The notes beneath the pieces are model-generated. The model worked only from the letters and a program-made list of their open reading frames with translations, was not told the DNA's origin and ran no database searches. Made by a program: the position numbers and the translations under genes. DNA of 64,000 bases from Bifidobacterium coryneforme (lineage in GTDB: Bacteria > Actinomycetota > Actinomycetes > Actinomycetales > Bifidobacteriaceae): contig NZ_CP007287.1 in the NCBI RefSeq assembly GCF_000737865.1, forward strand, positions 1,496,972 through 1,560,971, read 5' to 3'. This document shows positions 9,576 through 18,460 of the stretch, piece after piece (the stretch's first letter is position 1; each line of letters starts with the position of its first letter).

Positions 9576-10340
9576 TCAGACTGCGGTGATGATACCCCCG
9601 AAGAGAACGACGGCTATGGCGACCAGTTCAATGATGAAGAACATGGACAGGGCCGACCAGCTATGGGTCAGGGCGTTCCAAGGAGAGTCCTTCTTGACAC
9701 AGACCAGGATGGCGACGAAGAGGATGGAGAAGACGGCCACACCAAGACCGGCCGCGATGATGCCGAGATTGGCCGCGTTGGCCAGGACGGCCTGGTGCTG
9801 GTAGATGACGAAGGTACCGTACCAGAAGTTCATCTTCAGGAGGCAGAGTCCGGCGATGAGCTGTTCGGCGGCCAGCCCCAGCACAAAGACCACCCGCCAG
9901 AACCAGGATTGCGATTCGATGATCGACATGCCGATCCCCATGAAGGCCAGGACCGTGACCATCCAGGCAATCAGGGCTATACCGCGCGGATCCATGACCG
10001 AGGCATAGTGCAGGACCCCCTGCGTGTGGTTGATTGCCAGCGAGCGCCCGTATCCATAGGGCAGGATGATTGCCAGGAGTACGGCCAGCGCGAAAATGAC
10101 CCAGCGTATGGGCCGCGCCTTTTTCCGCTCGATGTCCGCCAGGGAGTACTCCGACTCGGCGATGGTGGCCTCGGGGTGGGCCGAGGCCGGATTACTGGAC
10201 TCGGGACCATCCAGGTGAGCCAAGCGACGTTGTTCGGCGGTCGGAATGGTGGTCGAAGGCGCCGAAGACGCAGAAGAAACCGAAGATCGGTCCGCCTTCC
10301 CCGAGGTTGTCTCAACATCTCGCCGATTGTGCTCCGTCAT
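9576..10340 (-). CDS. Polytopic membrane protein, unknown function
   Basis: About 254 residues. The first 80 are Ser/Thr/Ala-rich and hydrophilic. Then come five or six hydrophobic helices, beginning with RWVIFALAVLLAIILPYGYG and ending with FFIIELVAIAVVLFGGII. There are no catalytic motifs that I can recognise. The ATG start used is preceded by a weak GGGTGG; a GTG two codons earlier is possible. It lies between rpsO and the divergently transcribed tRNA-Gly. The composition is that of a genuine membrane protein. Confidence 0.75.
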   Translation of the reverse strand: MTEHNRRDVETTSGKADRSSVSSASSAPSTTIPTAEQRRLAHLDGPESSNPASAHPEATIAESEYSLADIERKKARPIRWVIFALAVLLAIILPYGYGRSLAINHTQGVLHYASVMDPRGIALIAWMVTVLAFMGIGMSIIESQSWFWRVVFVLGLAAEQLIAGLCLLKMNFWYGTFVIYQHQAVLANAANLGIIAAGLGVAVFSILFVAILVCVKKDSPWNALTHSWSALSMFFIIELVAIAVVLFGGIITAV

Positions 10341-10543
10341 GTCCACCCGTATCCCAAAGCCCGCTCATTTACAGATTCACTGTCACACAGCTTATACCGA
10401 CCTGCGCAATCGAGTACAGCGGGTGGCGCCCGCCTCAGTCGCAACCGGGGATACGGGCCGAACCAGAAGCAGAATCAAGACATCCTCACCCGCCGCAGCT
10501 TCGCCCCGCTGAACACGACAAGGTCCTCCCCTGTCCGGCCATG

Positions 10544-10552
10544 TGGTATGCT
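10544..10552 (+). promoter_or_regulatory. Possible extended -10 element of tRNA-Gly
   Basis: TGGTATGCT lies 22 bases before the mature tRNA start and fits the extended -10 pattern TGnTATnnT. No good -35 hexamer is visible. Confidence 0.35.
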
Positions 10553-10573
10553 CTGTAACGAGCCGACGGCTTT

Positions 10574-10647
10574 GCGGGCGTAGCTCAATGGTAGAGCCTC
10601 AGTCTTCCAAACTGATTACGCGGGTTCGATTCCCGTCGCCCGCTCCA
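10574..10647 (+). tRNA. tRNA-Gly (anticodon TCC)
   Basis: A full cloverleaf can be drawn: acceptor GCGGGCG with CGCCCGC, D stem GCTC/GAGC, anticodon stem TCAGT/ACTGA around loop CTTCCAA, and T arm with GGTTCGATTCC. CCA is encoded at the 3' end. Confidence 0.95.
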
Positions 10648-11078
10648 CTTGGACCCACATTTTGATTCGAACTGTGGGTATTGGGAATTGCCCCTCGCGT
10701 TTTTATAACCTGTGCCTCTGAGCTCCCTATATCAGGCAAACCTAAAACAACATGATTCCTTTGCACCAATGCATCGGCGGCTACTCACAGCGGGATATTC
10801 CTGACGTCTGTCGAGAGAAACAGTATCCCGCCCAAGCTATGCACCAGAGTGCAACCGTTGCCTGTACAAGAGCTGCGTCGGGAGACGTGGGTGCGGCTGG
10901 CTGCCCGTAGCGGAACCTCGATTGTGTATCCGTGTCAGGTCGAGGCCTATGCGCCGGCCTTTGCTCACCGCACCCAATATCCAGTTATACGGTTTCGTCG
11001 GGGCGTTCGGTGACCGAGCACTCGGCGATGCAAATGACGACCGCCGACCCTGAGCCGAACCACCCCGAATCAGGTCCT
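10648..11078 (+). other. Gene-poor stretch after tRNA-Gly
   Basis: No convincing gene on either strand. A short frame near 10870-11020 lacks a start signal and matches no family that I recognise. A weak GGGAATTGCCCC hairpin followed by TTTTTA near 10690-10720 could end the tRNA transcript. Confidence 0.5.
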
Positions 11079-11444
11079 TCAGAACTTGATGGTGGGAACC
11101 ACGAAGGGCTGGTTGATGCCGCCATGCATGAAGAAGGCGACGACAATGGCCAGAAGGCTCAGGACCAAGCCAACGATAACCAGTGATTTACCCCGGTGCC
11201 GCCCTGTACTCCGAGCCGTGAAGAAACCTATTAGGGCGCAGAGCACACCCAGGGCACCAAGACACAGGGCCACCAGGTCAAGCTCCTTGAAGACCGATGC
11301 CAGGAGACTGATCACGCCCAGCACCAGGCTGATGATGGCCATGGAACTGACGGGATGCTTCTCGACTTCCTCCTTGACGACCACGGTCTCCTTCTGCACC
11401 GTTTCCGGATTCCGAACCTGGTCTTTTTCATCTTGCTCATTCAT
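11079..11444 (-). CDS. Small membrane protein, DUF4190-like
   Basis: 121 residues with AGAGGGGTAGAAC before the ATG. About 30 charged residues are followed by three hydrophobic segments (MAIISLVLGVISLLASVF, LVALCLGALGVLCALIGFF, SLVIVGLVLSLLAIVVAFF). The pattern of small, Gly/Leu/Ile-rich helices resembles DUF4190 and related proteins, whose function is not known. It is alone on its transcript. Confidence 0.75.
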   Translation of the reverse strand: MNEQDEKDQVRNPETVQKETVVVKEEVEKHPVSSMAIISLVLGVISLLASVFKELDLVALCLGALGVLCALIGFFTARSTGRHRGKSLVIVGLVLSLLAIVVAFFMHGGINQPFVVPTIKF

Positions 11445-11554
11445 GTTCTACCCCTCTCTCCTAGAGCCGCCGAACGTCGATGCGGCCCATCTGGGCACCA
11501 TGATATGACCGGGAAAGGCGGCGATGGTGCTACCACACCCGAGCGGTGGCAGAA

Positions 11555-12754
11555 TCAGGTTTCACTTACTCGGAATTGCCCCCGGTGAATACTCAACAGA
11601 TACTGTTTGCACCTACGTGCGGCATGACTTGACTGGATCCGATCGGCCAGGAGATCGAACCAGCGCCCCTTGTGACGATCGATGGTGAGGGCGAATAGAT
11701 GGTCGCGGATAAGATCTATGGCCAGGCAGACCATGAAAATCAAAAGAACCAAAGCCAGGGAGTAAACCACGGCAGCGTCTTGCCCCCATATCTTCCGAAT
11801 ATCGAAGCAATCCCAGAGCAGAATCCTGACCGGTGGGTAGTCATGCAGAAGGTAAACCCCGAAGGTGCCTTTTGCGAGGTAGTTAATCAACCGACTCCTG
11901 ATGTGGGTGCAATCGGCAACCAGAAGCGCCCCAAAAGCGACGACCAGGAGGGGCAGCTTGCTCTCCCCATTGGTGTAATCGAGAATCATCCAAGGAAACC
12001 CGTCATGGGTGAAGGTCCGCATCCAATCACCAAACAGAACCAGGCCAAGGATCGCTACAGACCCAAGGCCAACCATGGACCAGCCCAGGGTTTTCGATGC
12101 CTTTTTCAAATACCACCGATAGTACGAGATAAGCAGATATTGGTAGATGAAACCGACAAATGTAGAAGGCAGGAAACCAACGCAGTTATTTGGGGTCAGT
12201 CCGTAGGCAAGACCCCAGACCACCAGCAGAATCACCGCCAGGCATCCATGCATACGTTGCCCCATCTTGCGCAGCCCCACCGTCACAAACGGGTAGAAGA
12301 GGAGGAAGACGGCGTAATTGGTCGGATACCACCACAGGTCCGAAACCAGGGGGAAGACGGAGTAGACAATCTGAGACCGGGAGATGCCCTTGCGGTCGAA
12401 GAGGACAAACCCGAGCATCAACAGAAGGCTGTAGAAGAGCATCTGCCGTTCCAGCACCCAAATGCGCTTCAGGGATTTCCTGGGGCTCAAATCAGGGTTT
12501 TGACAGAGGAACCAGGCTGATATGCCAAAGAAGATGTCTACCCCAACCTTGCCCAGGGGCATGAAGCAGGTATATATGAACTGGTTGACCGAAGCGGGCT
12601 CGTCATAGACGGGAAAAGGGTTGTGGATTACATAATGGTGCAGGAGGATCATGAACATGGCAAGGATGCGCAACAGTTCGAAGCTGGAGTTCCGTACTTC
12701 GCCCGATGAACCTCGAACCCGGCCAGGGGACGATTCCCCAGATCCTGTCACCAC
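11555..12754 (-). CDS. Acyltransferase 3 family membrane protein
   Basis: About 399 residues if started at the GTG six bases past GAAGGGAA. The N-terminal signature RNSSFELLRILAMFMILLHH carries the conserved Arg and His of acyltransferase 3 (OafA/NodX/WecH-like) enzymes. These move acetyl or succinyl groups to sugars of surface polymers. About ten hydrophobic helices follow, with KVGVDIFFGISAWF and FGVYLLHDYPPVRILLW as further family-like segments. A basic C-terminal tail ends it. The same frame is open upstream through a ten-C run to position 12937, but that part looks non-coding. Probable role: O-acylation of exopolysaccharide or wall glycan. Confidence 0.8.
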   Translation of the reverse strand: MVTGSGESSPGRVRGSSGEVRNSSFELLRILAMFMILLHHYVIHNPFPVYDEPASVNQFIYTCFMPLGKVGVDIFFGISAWFLCQNPDLSPRKSLKRIWVLERQMLFYSLLLMLGFVLFDRKGISRSQIVYSVFPLVSDLWWYPTNYAVFLLFYPFVTVGLRKMGQRMHGCLAVILLVVWGLAYGLTPNNCVGFLPSTFVGFIYQYLLISYYRWYLKKASKTLGWSMVGLGSVAILGLVLFGDWMRTFTHDGFPWMILDYTNGESKLPLLVVAFGALLVADCTHIRSRLINYLAKGTFGVYLLHDYPPVRILLWDCFDIRKIWGQDAAVVYSLALVLLIFMVCLAIDLIRDHLFALTIDRHKGRWFDLLADRIQSSHAARRCKQYLLSIHRGQFRVSET

Positions 12755-12809
12755 GTACACTTCCCTTCGCAACGTCGAATATTGTACCAGCCTTTCTGGG
12801 TACGCGAAT

Positions 12810-12819
12810 GGGGGGGGGG
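12810..12819. repeat. Ten-G homopolymer upstream of the acyltransferase gene
   Basis: Ten consecutive G (C on the minus strand) lie 56 bases before the proposed acyltransferase start. A TACAAT that could be its -10 hexamer lies between them, so the tract sits just upstream of a possible -35 region. Confidence 0.9.
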
Positions 12820-12961
12820 TATAGCCATGACCGTCCTCATGAAAGCGGCGGTATTCAATGGGCCAGTGGAGCGGGCTCTGGCAGTGCTTGCGCATCACTG
12901 CCACCCCATGAAAAGCCGGTCCCTGAATGTAGAACACCTTGAAGGGGCAGGGAGGGGCACG

Positions 12962-13408
12962 ACTTACGGAGAAAAGGAATCAACCAGCCTGGTTGCCCCT
13001 GTCACGGTCGAGACGACCGCGGCACCGAACCTGTACATCAACAACCACACTACGTGGCGGATTACAAGGCCCGGTGCCGGGCCATCGCCGAGTACCTCTA
13101 CTTGCGGCTCTTCCCTCATATCTCTCAGCCGTAGCAATGCCCTCGCGGGCATCTTTTCGAGGCGTATCTTCGGCTTTCCCTCGTGTGCCAGGAACTACAA
13201 ACCCCTTCGCCGTCCCCGCGTCTGTTGTGGACGTGTCATCCCCAAACGGCTTCTCCACCCGTTGGCGCGCGTCTGAATACAGACAGGTTCCCAGAGCATG
13301 GGCCAGAGGGGTATTGGTCGAATCAACGGTATCGAGCACCGCGATAAAAGACACAACACCACTGCGCAGCGATGCCGATGGTTGCCACTCGGTATTCTGA
13401 TGAGGCAC
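12962..13408 (-). pseudogene. Decayed biotin-protein ligase (birA) N-terminal fragment
   Basis: A 142-codon frame begins MPHQNTEWQPSASLRSG and carries DTVDSTNTPLAHAL, which fits the VDSTN substrate-site motif of BirA. Near its end VVVDVQVRCRGRLDR matches the ADxQTxGRGRLDR loop. The frame then reads NQAG, an in-frame TGA, and FLFSVS, which fits the BirA continuation (GxSFLFSV). About 60 residues between the two motifs are degenerate and basic. Nothing of the rest of the roughly 250-300-residue enzyme follows; the acyltransferase gene begins instead. I read it as the remains of a truncated gene. The assignment rests on motifs only. Confidence 0.5.
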
Positions 13409-13567
13409 ATCCCTAACTATAAGTCATGCACGGTCACCGAAAACCGGGAATCAACAAAACCGGTCATTCAATTTGATACTTTTTTCACAAATCATGTGTC
13501 CTTTTGAGCAAATCGTACCGACGGGAGACACCACCATCTCAGGATTGTGGTCCAAAGGTAGAATTGC

Positions 13568-15583
13568 ATGGTTCGAACCACACACTCCATCCACAAGGGG
13601 GACCACTTGGCAGCAGACACAGGCACCAGCGCCAACTCTCTGCGTGACCATCGGAATTCTCCCGGCACCATTCTGGGCCGGGTGCTGGCCTTTCTCATCT
13701 GTCTCTGGATAGCCTGGTGCACCTCGGTGGGTCCTATCTACCGCCGCAGCGGATCCATGGCCGAGTTCGGCTGGCAGAATGCCCTGATTCTCCTGTGCAC
13801 TTTGGCCGTTTGCCTGGGCCTCGTCGCCTTGGTCAGACACCTTCTCTACGGCGGTGAGTCTCCCCTGTCCATGTTGAGGAGATCGGATGGAGCCGTTGGA
13901 AGGGCCATCGGGAAGCTTCGGGCCTCCCTCTCGGAGCGGAAGCGACTTCGGTCCGCAGGCAGGGCCTACCGGTCTTTTATCATGCGGCAGACCCGGGGAT
14001 GGAAACCCATCATGTGCCTCCTGGTCATCGGATGGTCCTGGGCCCTGGTGACCCTGCTGGCAGCCTACGGAGCCGACCTCTATGCCCAGATTGCCGAATG
14101 CTCCAACTGGATTCTGCAGTTGCGCGGTGACGTGCCCCAATACGGCGGCAACGCCTTCACCCAGATGGACGTCTACCCCATCGGCCACTACCTCTGGCCG
14201 TCCGAGCCGACCTTCCTGACCGACCAGCACAACCTGGTTCTGACCTTCTTTTACGGGATGACGGCCCTGGCCTCCCAGCGACTCACTGGTTCATATGATG
14301 CGGGAATCGTTCTCCTGGCAGGCCTGCAACTCGTTTTCGGGGCCTTCTGCTGTTCCGTCACAGCCAACCGGTTCTTCACAGGAGGGCACCCGGACGACAG
14401 CAGCTGCCGTATGAACACGGCGGTGACGGACCCCGATGCCTATCGGGCGGGACCCCTGGCCCGGACCCTGGTCATCCTCTTCTTCCTGATCTGCCCCTTC
14501 AACGTCTTCAGCTCAATCAGCCTGACGAAGTCCCCCCTCTTCGCATTCTCCTTCGTCTGGTGGTTCGGCATCTGGTACCAGGCCATCAGGCAGGACGGGG
14601 CCGGCAACCACCCCTTCGCCAGCCCCAGAACACTTGTCGGCCTGGCTGTCAGTACCCTGATTATGCTGATCAGCGCCAAGTACGGCATCTACATTGTCAT
14701 CGCCCAGATTGTGCTGGCCTTGATTATGCTCCGCCGGTACTGGAAGACCTATCTGATCTGCCTCCTCCTGCCCGCGATGGCCTTCACGGCCCTGGTCAGT
14801 GGCCTGGAAGGGGCCGGGCACGTCATCAAGGGCGACCCGATAGAGAGTAAGAGCATCCAGCTCCAGCAGGTGGCCAGAGTAGCCAGAGTGGACCCGTCTG
14901 GCATCGACAGTCAGACCAGACAGGATCTGGACCCCATCCTTGACCTGGATTCGGCCGCTTCCAACTACACACCCTGGGAGGCCGACCGGGTCAAGTCATC
15001 CGGGAACCAGCCCAAACTGATTGTCTACAAGTGGCGCACGGTCACGGACGACCAGATGAAGAAGTTCAACAAGGCCTGGCTCAACCTGGCCAAGGGGCAC
15101 GCCGTTCCCTACCTGGATGCCCTCATGGCCGAGTGCTACGGCTACTTCGACGTCAACGATTCGGCCTATGTGGCCATGTCGTATTACCTGAACAACTCCT
15201 ACGTCCAGGAGTCCAGCACCTGGATTCAGTACTGGTGCCGCGATTGGAGGAACGGTGTCACTGGTGCAGCCAGAACCTGGGCCAGCATACCCGTACTGGG
15301 CTGGATAGCCCAGGGGAATTTCTGGGTGACTCTGGCTCTGATTCTGATTGCCGCCTGGCTGAGCGCCGGGCGATGGCGCCACCTCCTCGAATTCCTTCCC
15401 CTCCTGCTAATCATGGGGGTCATGGTCACGGCACCGGCCAACAATTTCGAACGCCACATGCTTCCTGTGGCCATGGTCGTACCATTCCTGATACTGGCCA
15501 TGTCCTGCGAACGCCGACACGTCCTTGCCGGAGCCAATCAGGACGATTGCTCTCCGGACCGGGAAGGAACTCGGAGGAACTAA
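13568..15583 (+). CDS. Large polytopic membrane protein, DUF6020-like
   Basis: 671 residues with AAAGG upstream of the ATG. About a dozen hydrophobic helices are arranged as in GT-C-type glycosyltransferases and DUF6020 proteins. The long outside loop after the third helix contains DVPQYGGNAFTQMDVYPIGH and WPSEPTFLTDQHN. Another soluble part (about 440-570) is rich in aromatic residues (YYLNNSYVQESSTWIQYWC). DUF6020 proteins occur beside surface-polysaccharide genes in Gram-positive bacteria, but their activity is not established. Together with the acyltransferase it suggests a surface-glycan accessory locus. Transcribed away from the birA remnant. Confidence 0.7.
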   Translation: MVRTTHSIHKGDHLAADTGTSANSLRDHRNSPGTILGRVLAFLICLWIAWCTSVGPIYRRSGSMAEFGWQNALILLCTLAVCLGLVALVRHLLYGGESPLSMLRRSDGAVGRAIGKLRASLSERKRLRSAGRAYRSFIMRQTRGWKPIMCLLVIGWSWALVTLLAAYGADLYAQIAECSNWILQLRGDVPQYGGNAFTQMDVYPIGHYLWPSEPTFLTDQHNLVLTFFYGMTALASQRLTGSYDAGIVLLAGLQLVFGAFCCSVTANRFFTGGHPDDSSCRMNTAVTDPDAYRAGPLARTLVILFFLICPFNVFSSISLTKSPLFAFSFVWWFGIWYQAIRQDGAGNHPFASPRTLVGLAVSTLIMLISAKYGIYIVIAQIVLALIMLRRYWKTYLICLLLPAMAFTALVSGLEGAGHVIKGDPIESKSIQLQQVARVARVDPSGIDSQTRQDLDPILDLDSAASNYTPWEADRVKSSGNQPKLIVYKWRTVTDDQMKKFNKAWLNLAKGHAVPYLDALMAECYGYFDVNDSAYVAMSYYLNNSYVQESSTWIQYWCRDWRNGVTGAARTWASIPVLGWIAQGNFWVTLALILIAAWLSAGRWRHLLEFLPLLLIMGVMVTAPANNFERHMLPVAMVVPFLILAMSCERRHVLAGANQDDCSPDREGTRRN

Positions 15584-15710
15584 CCGCCTTGGCACCAGGA
15601 CCGTGGTGAACCTTCTGAAGTCCTCGGCAAAACAGCAGGTGTCAGCACCCGAGCACGGTCGGCAACCGGAAGCAGATGAGGTCGGAGCCGGAAAACACAC
15701 GGCGGGCAAC

Positions 15711-15745
15711 AAAAAGGACGGAAGGCCGTACAGCCTTCCGTCCTT
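15711..15745 (-). terminator. Terminator of rplA
   Basis: A perfect 13-bp inverted repeat (15714-15726 with 15733-15745) is followed on the minus strand by TTTTTG. It lies between convergent genes and may also slow plus-strand transcripts. Confidence 0.85.
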
Positions 15746-15783
15746 ACGATATCTATGCCGGGGACACGCCCCGAGCACCCGAC

Positions 15784-16473
15784 TCAGAGCAGGGCGATGT
15801 CCAGGGGAACACCGGGGCCCATGGTCGTGGTCAGGGTGGCCTTGGTGATGTAGCGGCCCTTGACGGTGGCCGGCTTCATGCGCTTGACTTCCTCATCAAC
15901 GGCGTGGAAGTTCTCGGCCAGGGCCTTCTCGTCGAAGGAGACCTTGCCCACGGGGAAGCTCAGGTTGCCGTTCTTGTCGACGCGGAACTCGATACGTCCG
16001 GCCTTGATTTCGGAGACGGCCTTGGCCACATCCATGGTGACGGTGCCGGTCTTGGGGTTGGGCATAAGGCCACGGGGACCGAGGACGCGGCCCAGGCGGC
16101 CGACCTTGCCCATCATGTCGGGGGTGGCCACCACGGCATCAAAGTCGAGGAAGCCGCCGGCGACCTTGGTCACCAACTCGTCATCGCCGACCACGTCGGC
16201 ACCGGCCTCGGTGGCAGCAGTTGCCTGGGGGCCACGGGCGAAGACCAGAACACGAACGGTCTTGCCGGTGCCGTTGGGCAGGCTCACGGTGCCACGGACC
16301 AGCTGATCGGCCTTACGGGGATCGACGTTCAGCCGGTAGACGGCCTCGACGGTCTCGTCAAACCCACGCTTGGGCATGCCCTTGAGCAGGGCCAGACCCT
16401 CTTCGGGGCTGTACAGGTTGGTACGATCGACCTTCTCGGCCGCTTCGCGATACTTCTTGGAACGCTTGGTCAT
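15784..16473 (-). CDS. rplA: Ribosomal protein L1
   Basis: 229 residues, normal length. It binds 23S rRNA at the mobile L1 stalk and, in other bacteria, its own mRNA as a repressor. Signature regions include [11 protein letters not shown] at the start and [17 protein letters not shown] in the middle, the L1 family signature. It follows rplK in the same direction with the standard spacing, so the two form the L11-L1 operon. Confidence 0.97.
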   Translation of the reverse strand: MTKRSKKYREAAEKVDRTNLYSPEEGLALLKGMPKRGFDETVEAVYRLNVDPRKADQLVRGTVSLPNGTGKTVRVLVFARGPQATAATEAGADVVGDDELVTKVAGGFLDFDAVVATPDMMGKVGRLGRVLGPRGLMPNPKTGTVTMDVAKAVSEIKAGRIEFRVDKNGNLSFPVGKVSFDEKALAENFHAVDEEVKRMKPATVKGRYITKATLTTTMGPGVPLDIALL

Positions 16474-16534
16474 CTGCTTCTCCTATCAGCAGTCGCGGTG
16501 CGGGCAAGCGTATGCCCTACCGCTCACAACAATT

Positions 16535-16966
16535 TCAGTCGGTGACGGTGATGCCCATGGAACGGGCGGTGCCTTCGATGATCTTCATACCGGCCTCGAT
16601 ATCGCGAGCCGAGAGATCCTCCATCTTGGTCTCGGCAATCTCGCGGACCTGGGCCTTGGAGACGGATCCCACCTTGGTGGTCAGCGGGTTGCCGGCACCC
16701 TTGGCCACGCCAGCGGCCTTGCGGAGCAGATCCGCAGCCGGCGGGGTCTTGGTGATGAAGGTGAAGGAACGATCCTCATAGACGCTGATGATGCAGGGGA
16801 TGACCTGACCCATCTTGTCCTTGGTGGCATCGTTGTACTGCTTGCAGAAGTCCATGATATTAACGCCATGGGAACCCAGTGCAGGACCCAGCGGCGGGGC
16901 AGGATTGGCCTTGCCGGCCTCAATCTGCACCTTGATCAGCGCGGTGACTTTCTTCTTTGCAGCCAT
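16535..16966 (-). CDS. rplK: Ribosomal protein L11
   Basis: 143 residues, normal length. The N-terminal domain begins [20 protein letters not shown] and contains the Pro-rich [16 protein letters not shown] segment that meets translation factors. The C-terminal half binds 23S rRNA ([13 protein letters not shown]). It lies between nusG and rplA, as in most bacteria. Confidence 0.97.
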   Translation of the reverse strand: MAAKKKVTALIKVQIEAGKANPAPPLGPALGSHGVNIMDFCKQYNDATKDKMGQVIPCIISVYEDRSFTFITKTPPAADLLRKAAGVAKGAGNPLTTKVGSVSKAQVREIAETKMEDLSARDIEAGMKIIEGTARSMGITVTD

Positions 16967-17117
16967 TGCTGGTTCTTCTTTCTATGAAGCGGTGATGTCG
17001 GAGGCCTAAGCCTCCTCCCGCAACTTGTTCTTTCCGCATGCACCCCCTACGGGGCACACAAGCTTGTTGATTATGACACGTACCGACGACCGTAACCGGT
17101 CGTGGCCGATATTACGG

Positions 17118-17960
17118 TCAGGAGATCTTCTCGACCTGATCGAAGCCCAACTCAACCGGGGTGTCACGACCGAAGATCGAGACCAGTACGGTCAGCTTCT
17201 GTGTGGTCGGCTCCACATCGGAGACCACTGCGGCCATGGTGGCGAAGGGTCCGTCGGTGACGGTGACCTGGTCGCCCACGGCGTAGGAGACCTCCACGGT
17301 ACGCTTCTTGGCGGCCTCGGGCTTGTCGCCTGCAGCCTTCAGGGCCTCGGAGGCAATCATCGGGGCCATCATACGCACGACTTCCTTGCGGGACAGAGGC
17401 GCAGGCTCCTTGCTGGGGCCGACGAATCCGGTGACACCTTCGGTATCACGAATGATGCGGCGGGCATTCTCGTCAGGCCACATACGGATGAGCACGTACC
17501 CGGGAACCCTGACGCGGGTGACGACCTTCTTGCCCTTGTCGGTGTGCTTCTCGACCTCTTCCATGGGAATCTCAACCTGGAAGATCTGGTCTTCAAGACC
17601 GAAGGACACGATACGGGACTCGACGTTGGCCTTTACCCGCTTCTCATACCCGGAATAGGTGTGGAGAACGTACCACTTGCCTTCGAGCGTGCGCAGCTTC
17701 TTGGAGAACTCATCAACGGCCTTCTGCCCGGCATCCTCCTGATCGGCGGTATCCGCGTCCGCGGACTCCGGCGCCGATTCATCGGCCTGGCCACCCTGGG
17801 CCTGGTCGGTGGCGGGGGCGGCATCATCCTGAGCCGACTGGTCGACAGGCTGATCCTGAATCGGGGCAGCACTCTCCCCCTCGGCAACGGCCGGGACCGT
17901 ATCCTGCGGTTCCTGGGCCAAATCGTCGCCCAGACCCTCAGTCGTCAGATCATCACTCAT
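17118..17960 (-). CDS. nusG: Transcription factor NusG
   Basis: 280 residues, longer than the 180 of E. coli because of an acidic, Ala/Gln/Asp-rich N-terminal extension of about 95 residues, common in Actinobacteria. The NGN domain begins at [20 protein letters not shown] and contains PGYVLIRM and TEGVTGFVG. The KOW domain ([19 protein letters not shown]) ends the protein. NusG binds RNA polymerase and links it to Rho or the ribosome. It follows secE closely. A small hairpin (ACGACCG/CGGTCGT, 17086-17103) lies just past the stop codon but has no U tract. Confidence 0.97.
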   Translation of the reverse strand: MSDDLTTEGLGDDLAQEPQDTVPAVAEGESAAPIQDQPVDQSAQDDAAPATDQAQGGQADESAPESADADTADQEDAGQKAVDEFSKKLRTLEGKWYVLHTYSGYEKRVKANVESRIVSFGLEDQIFQVEIPMEEVEKHTDKGKKVVTRVRVPGYVLIRMWPDENARRIIRDTEGVTGFVGPSKEPAPLSRKEVVRMMAPMIASEALKAAGDKPEAAKKRTVEVSYAVGDQVTVTDGPFATMAAVVSDVEPTTQKLTVLVSIFGRDTPVELGFDQVEKIS

Positions 17961-17990
17961 GGATTACTCCACCTTCTACCTTGTTTCGCT

Positions 17991-18203
17991 TCAGCCGAAT
18001 ATGAGGAAGACCAGTTTACCCAGTCCGAAGTCCAGAGCAGTCACGAAGAGCATGAGCAGGAGGACGAAGATGAAGACCGCCACGGACCAGCCCAGGAGCT
18101 CTTTCCCGGTGGGAGCGACCACCTTGCGAATCTCATCGATGACCTGTTTGATGAACAGACCGATACGCATGAAGAAGTTTGGCTTGTCTTCTTTCTTTGC
18201 CAT
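17991..18203 (-). CDS. secE: Preprotein translocase subunit SecE
   Basis: 70 residues with one C-terminal membrane helix (WSVAVFIFVLLLMLFVTALDFGLG), preceded by the conserved FIKQVIDEIRKVVAPTGKELL amphipathic region. This is the short, single-span form of Gram-positive bacteria. SecE clamps SecY in the translocon. It lies between tRNA-Trp and nusG, the usual arrangement. Confidence 0.95.
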   Translation of the reverse strand: MAKKEDKPNFFMRIGLFIKQVIDEIRKVVAPTGKELLGWSVAVFIFVLLLMLFVTALDFGLGKLVFLIFG

Positions 18204-18249
18204 GGTCTACTGTCCTTCACTGTCGTGCACTGCCGGCTGCAACACTTAG

Positions 18250-18322
18250 CAGGGAAGGCGGGACTCGAACCCACAACCTACGGTTTTGGAGACCGTTGCG
18301 CTACCAATTGCGCCACTTCCCT
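18250..18322 (-). tRNA. tRNA-Trp (anticodon CCA)
   Basis: Cloverleaf: acceptor AGGGAAG with CTTCCCT, D arm GGCGCAATTGGTAGCGC, anticodon loop with CCA followed by AAA, T arm GGGTTCGAGTCC. CCA is not encoded at the 3' end. It stands just ahead of secE. Confidence 0.95.
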
Positions 18323-18460
18323 ATCGGAACTTCTCTCAACAGTACTCGAAGGAGACGAAACCGCCTCCTCTATTGGAGAAAAACCGCCAAATCGCTAGTT
18401 TAGCCCAAAGGGTGGTCTGAGTCCAACCGCGTGCCGTCATCGTACCGGCAAGACCCCGAA

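Noticed and set aside
10932-11186. Small plus-strand frame after tRNA-Gly
   Set aside because: It overlaps the small membrane protein on the other strand and has no start signal or hydrophobic pattern.
12755-12937. N-terminal extension of the acyltransferase to position 12937
   Set aside because: The extra residues do not resemble a membrane protein start and the codons before the GTG lie across a possible promoter; the shorter start has a ribosome binding site.
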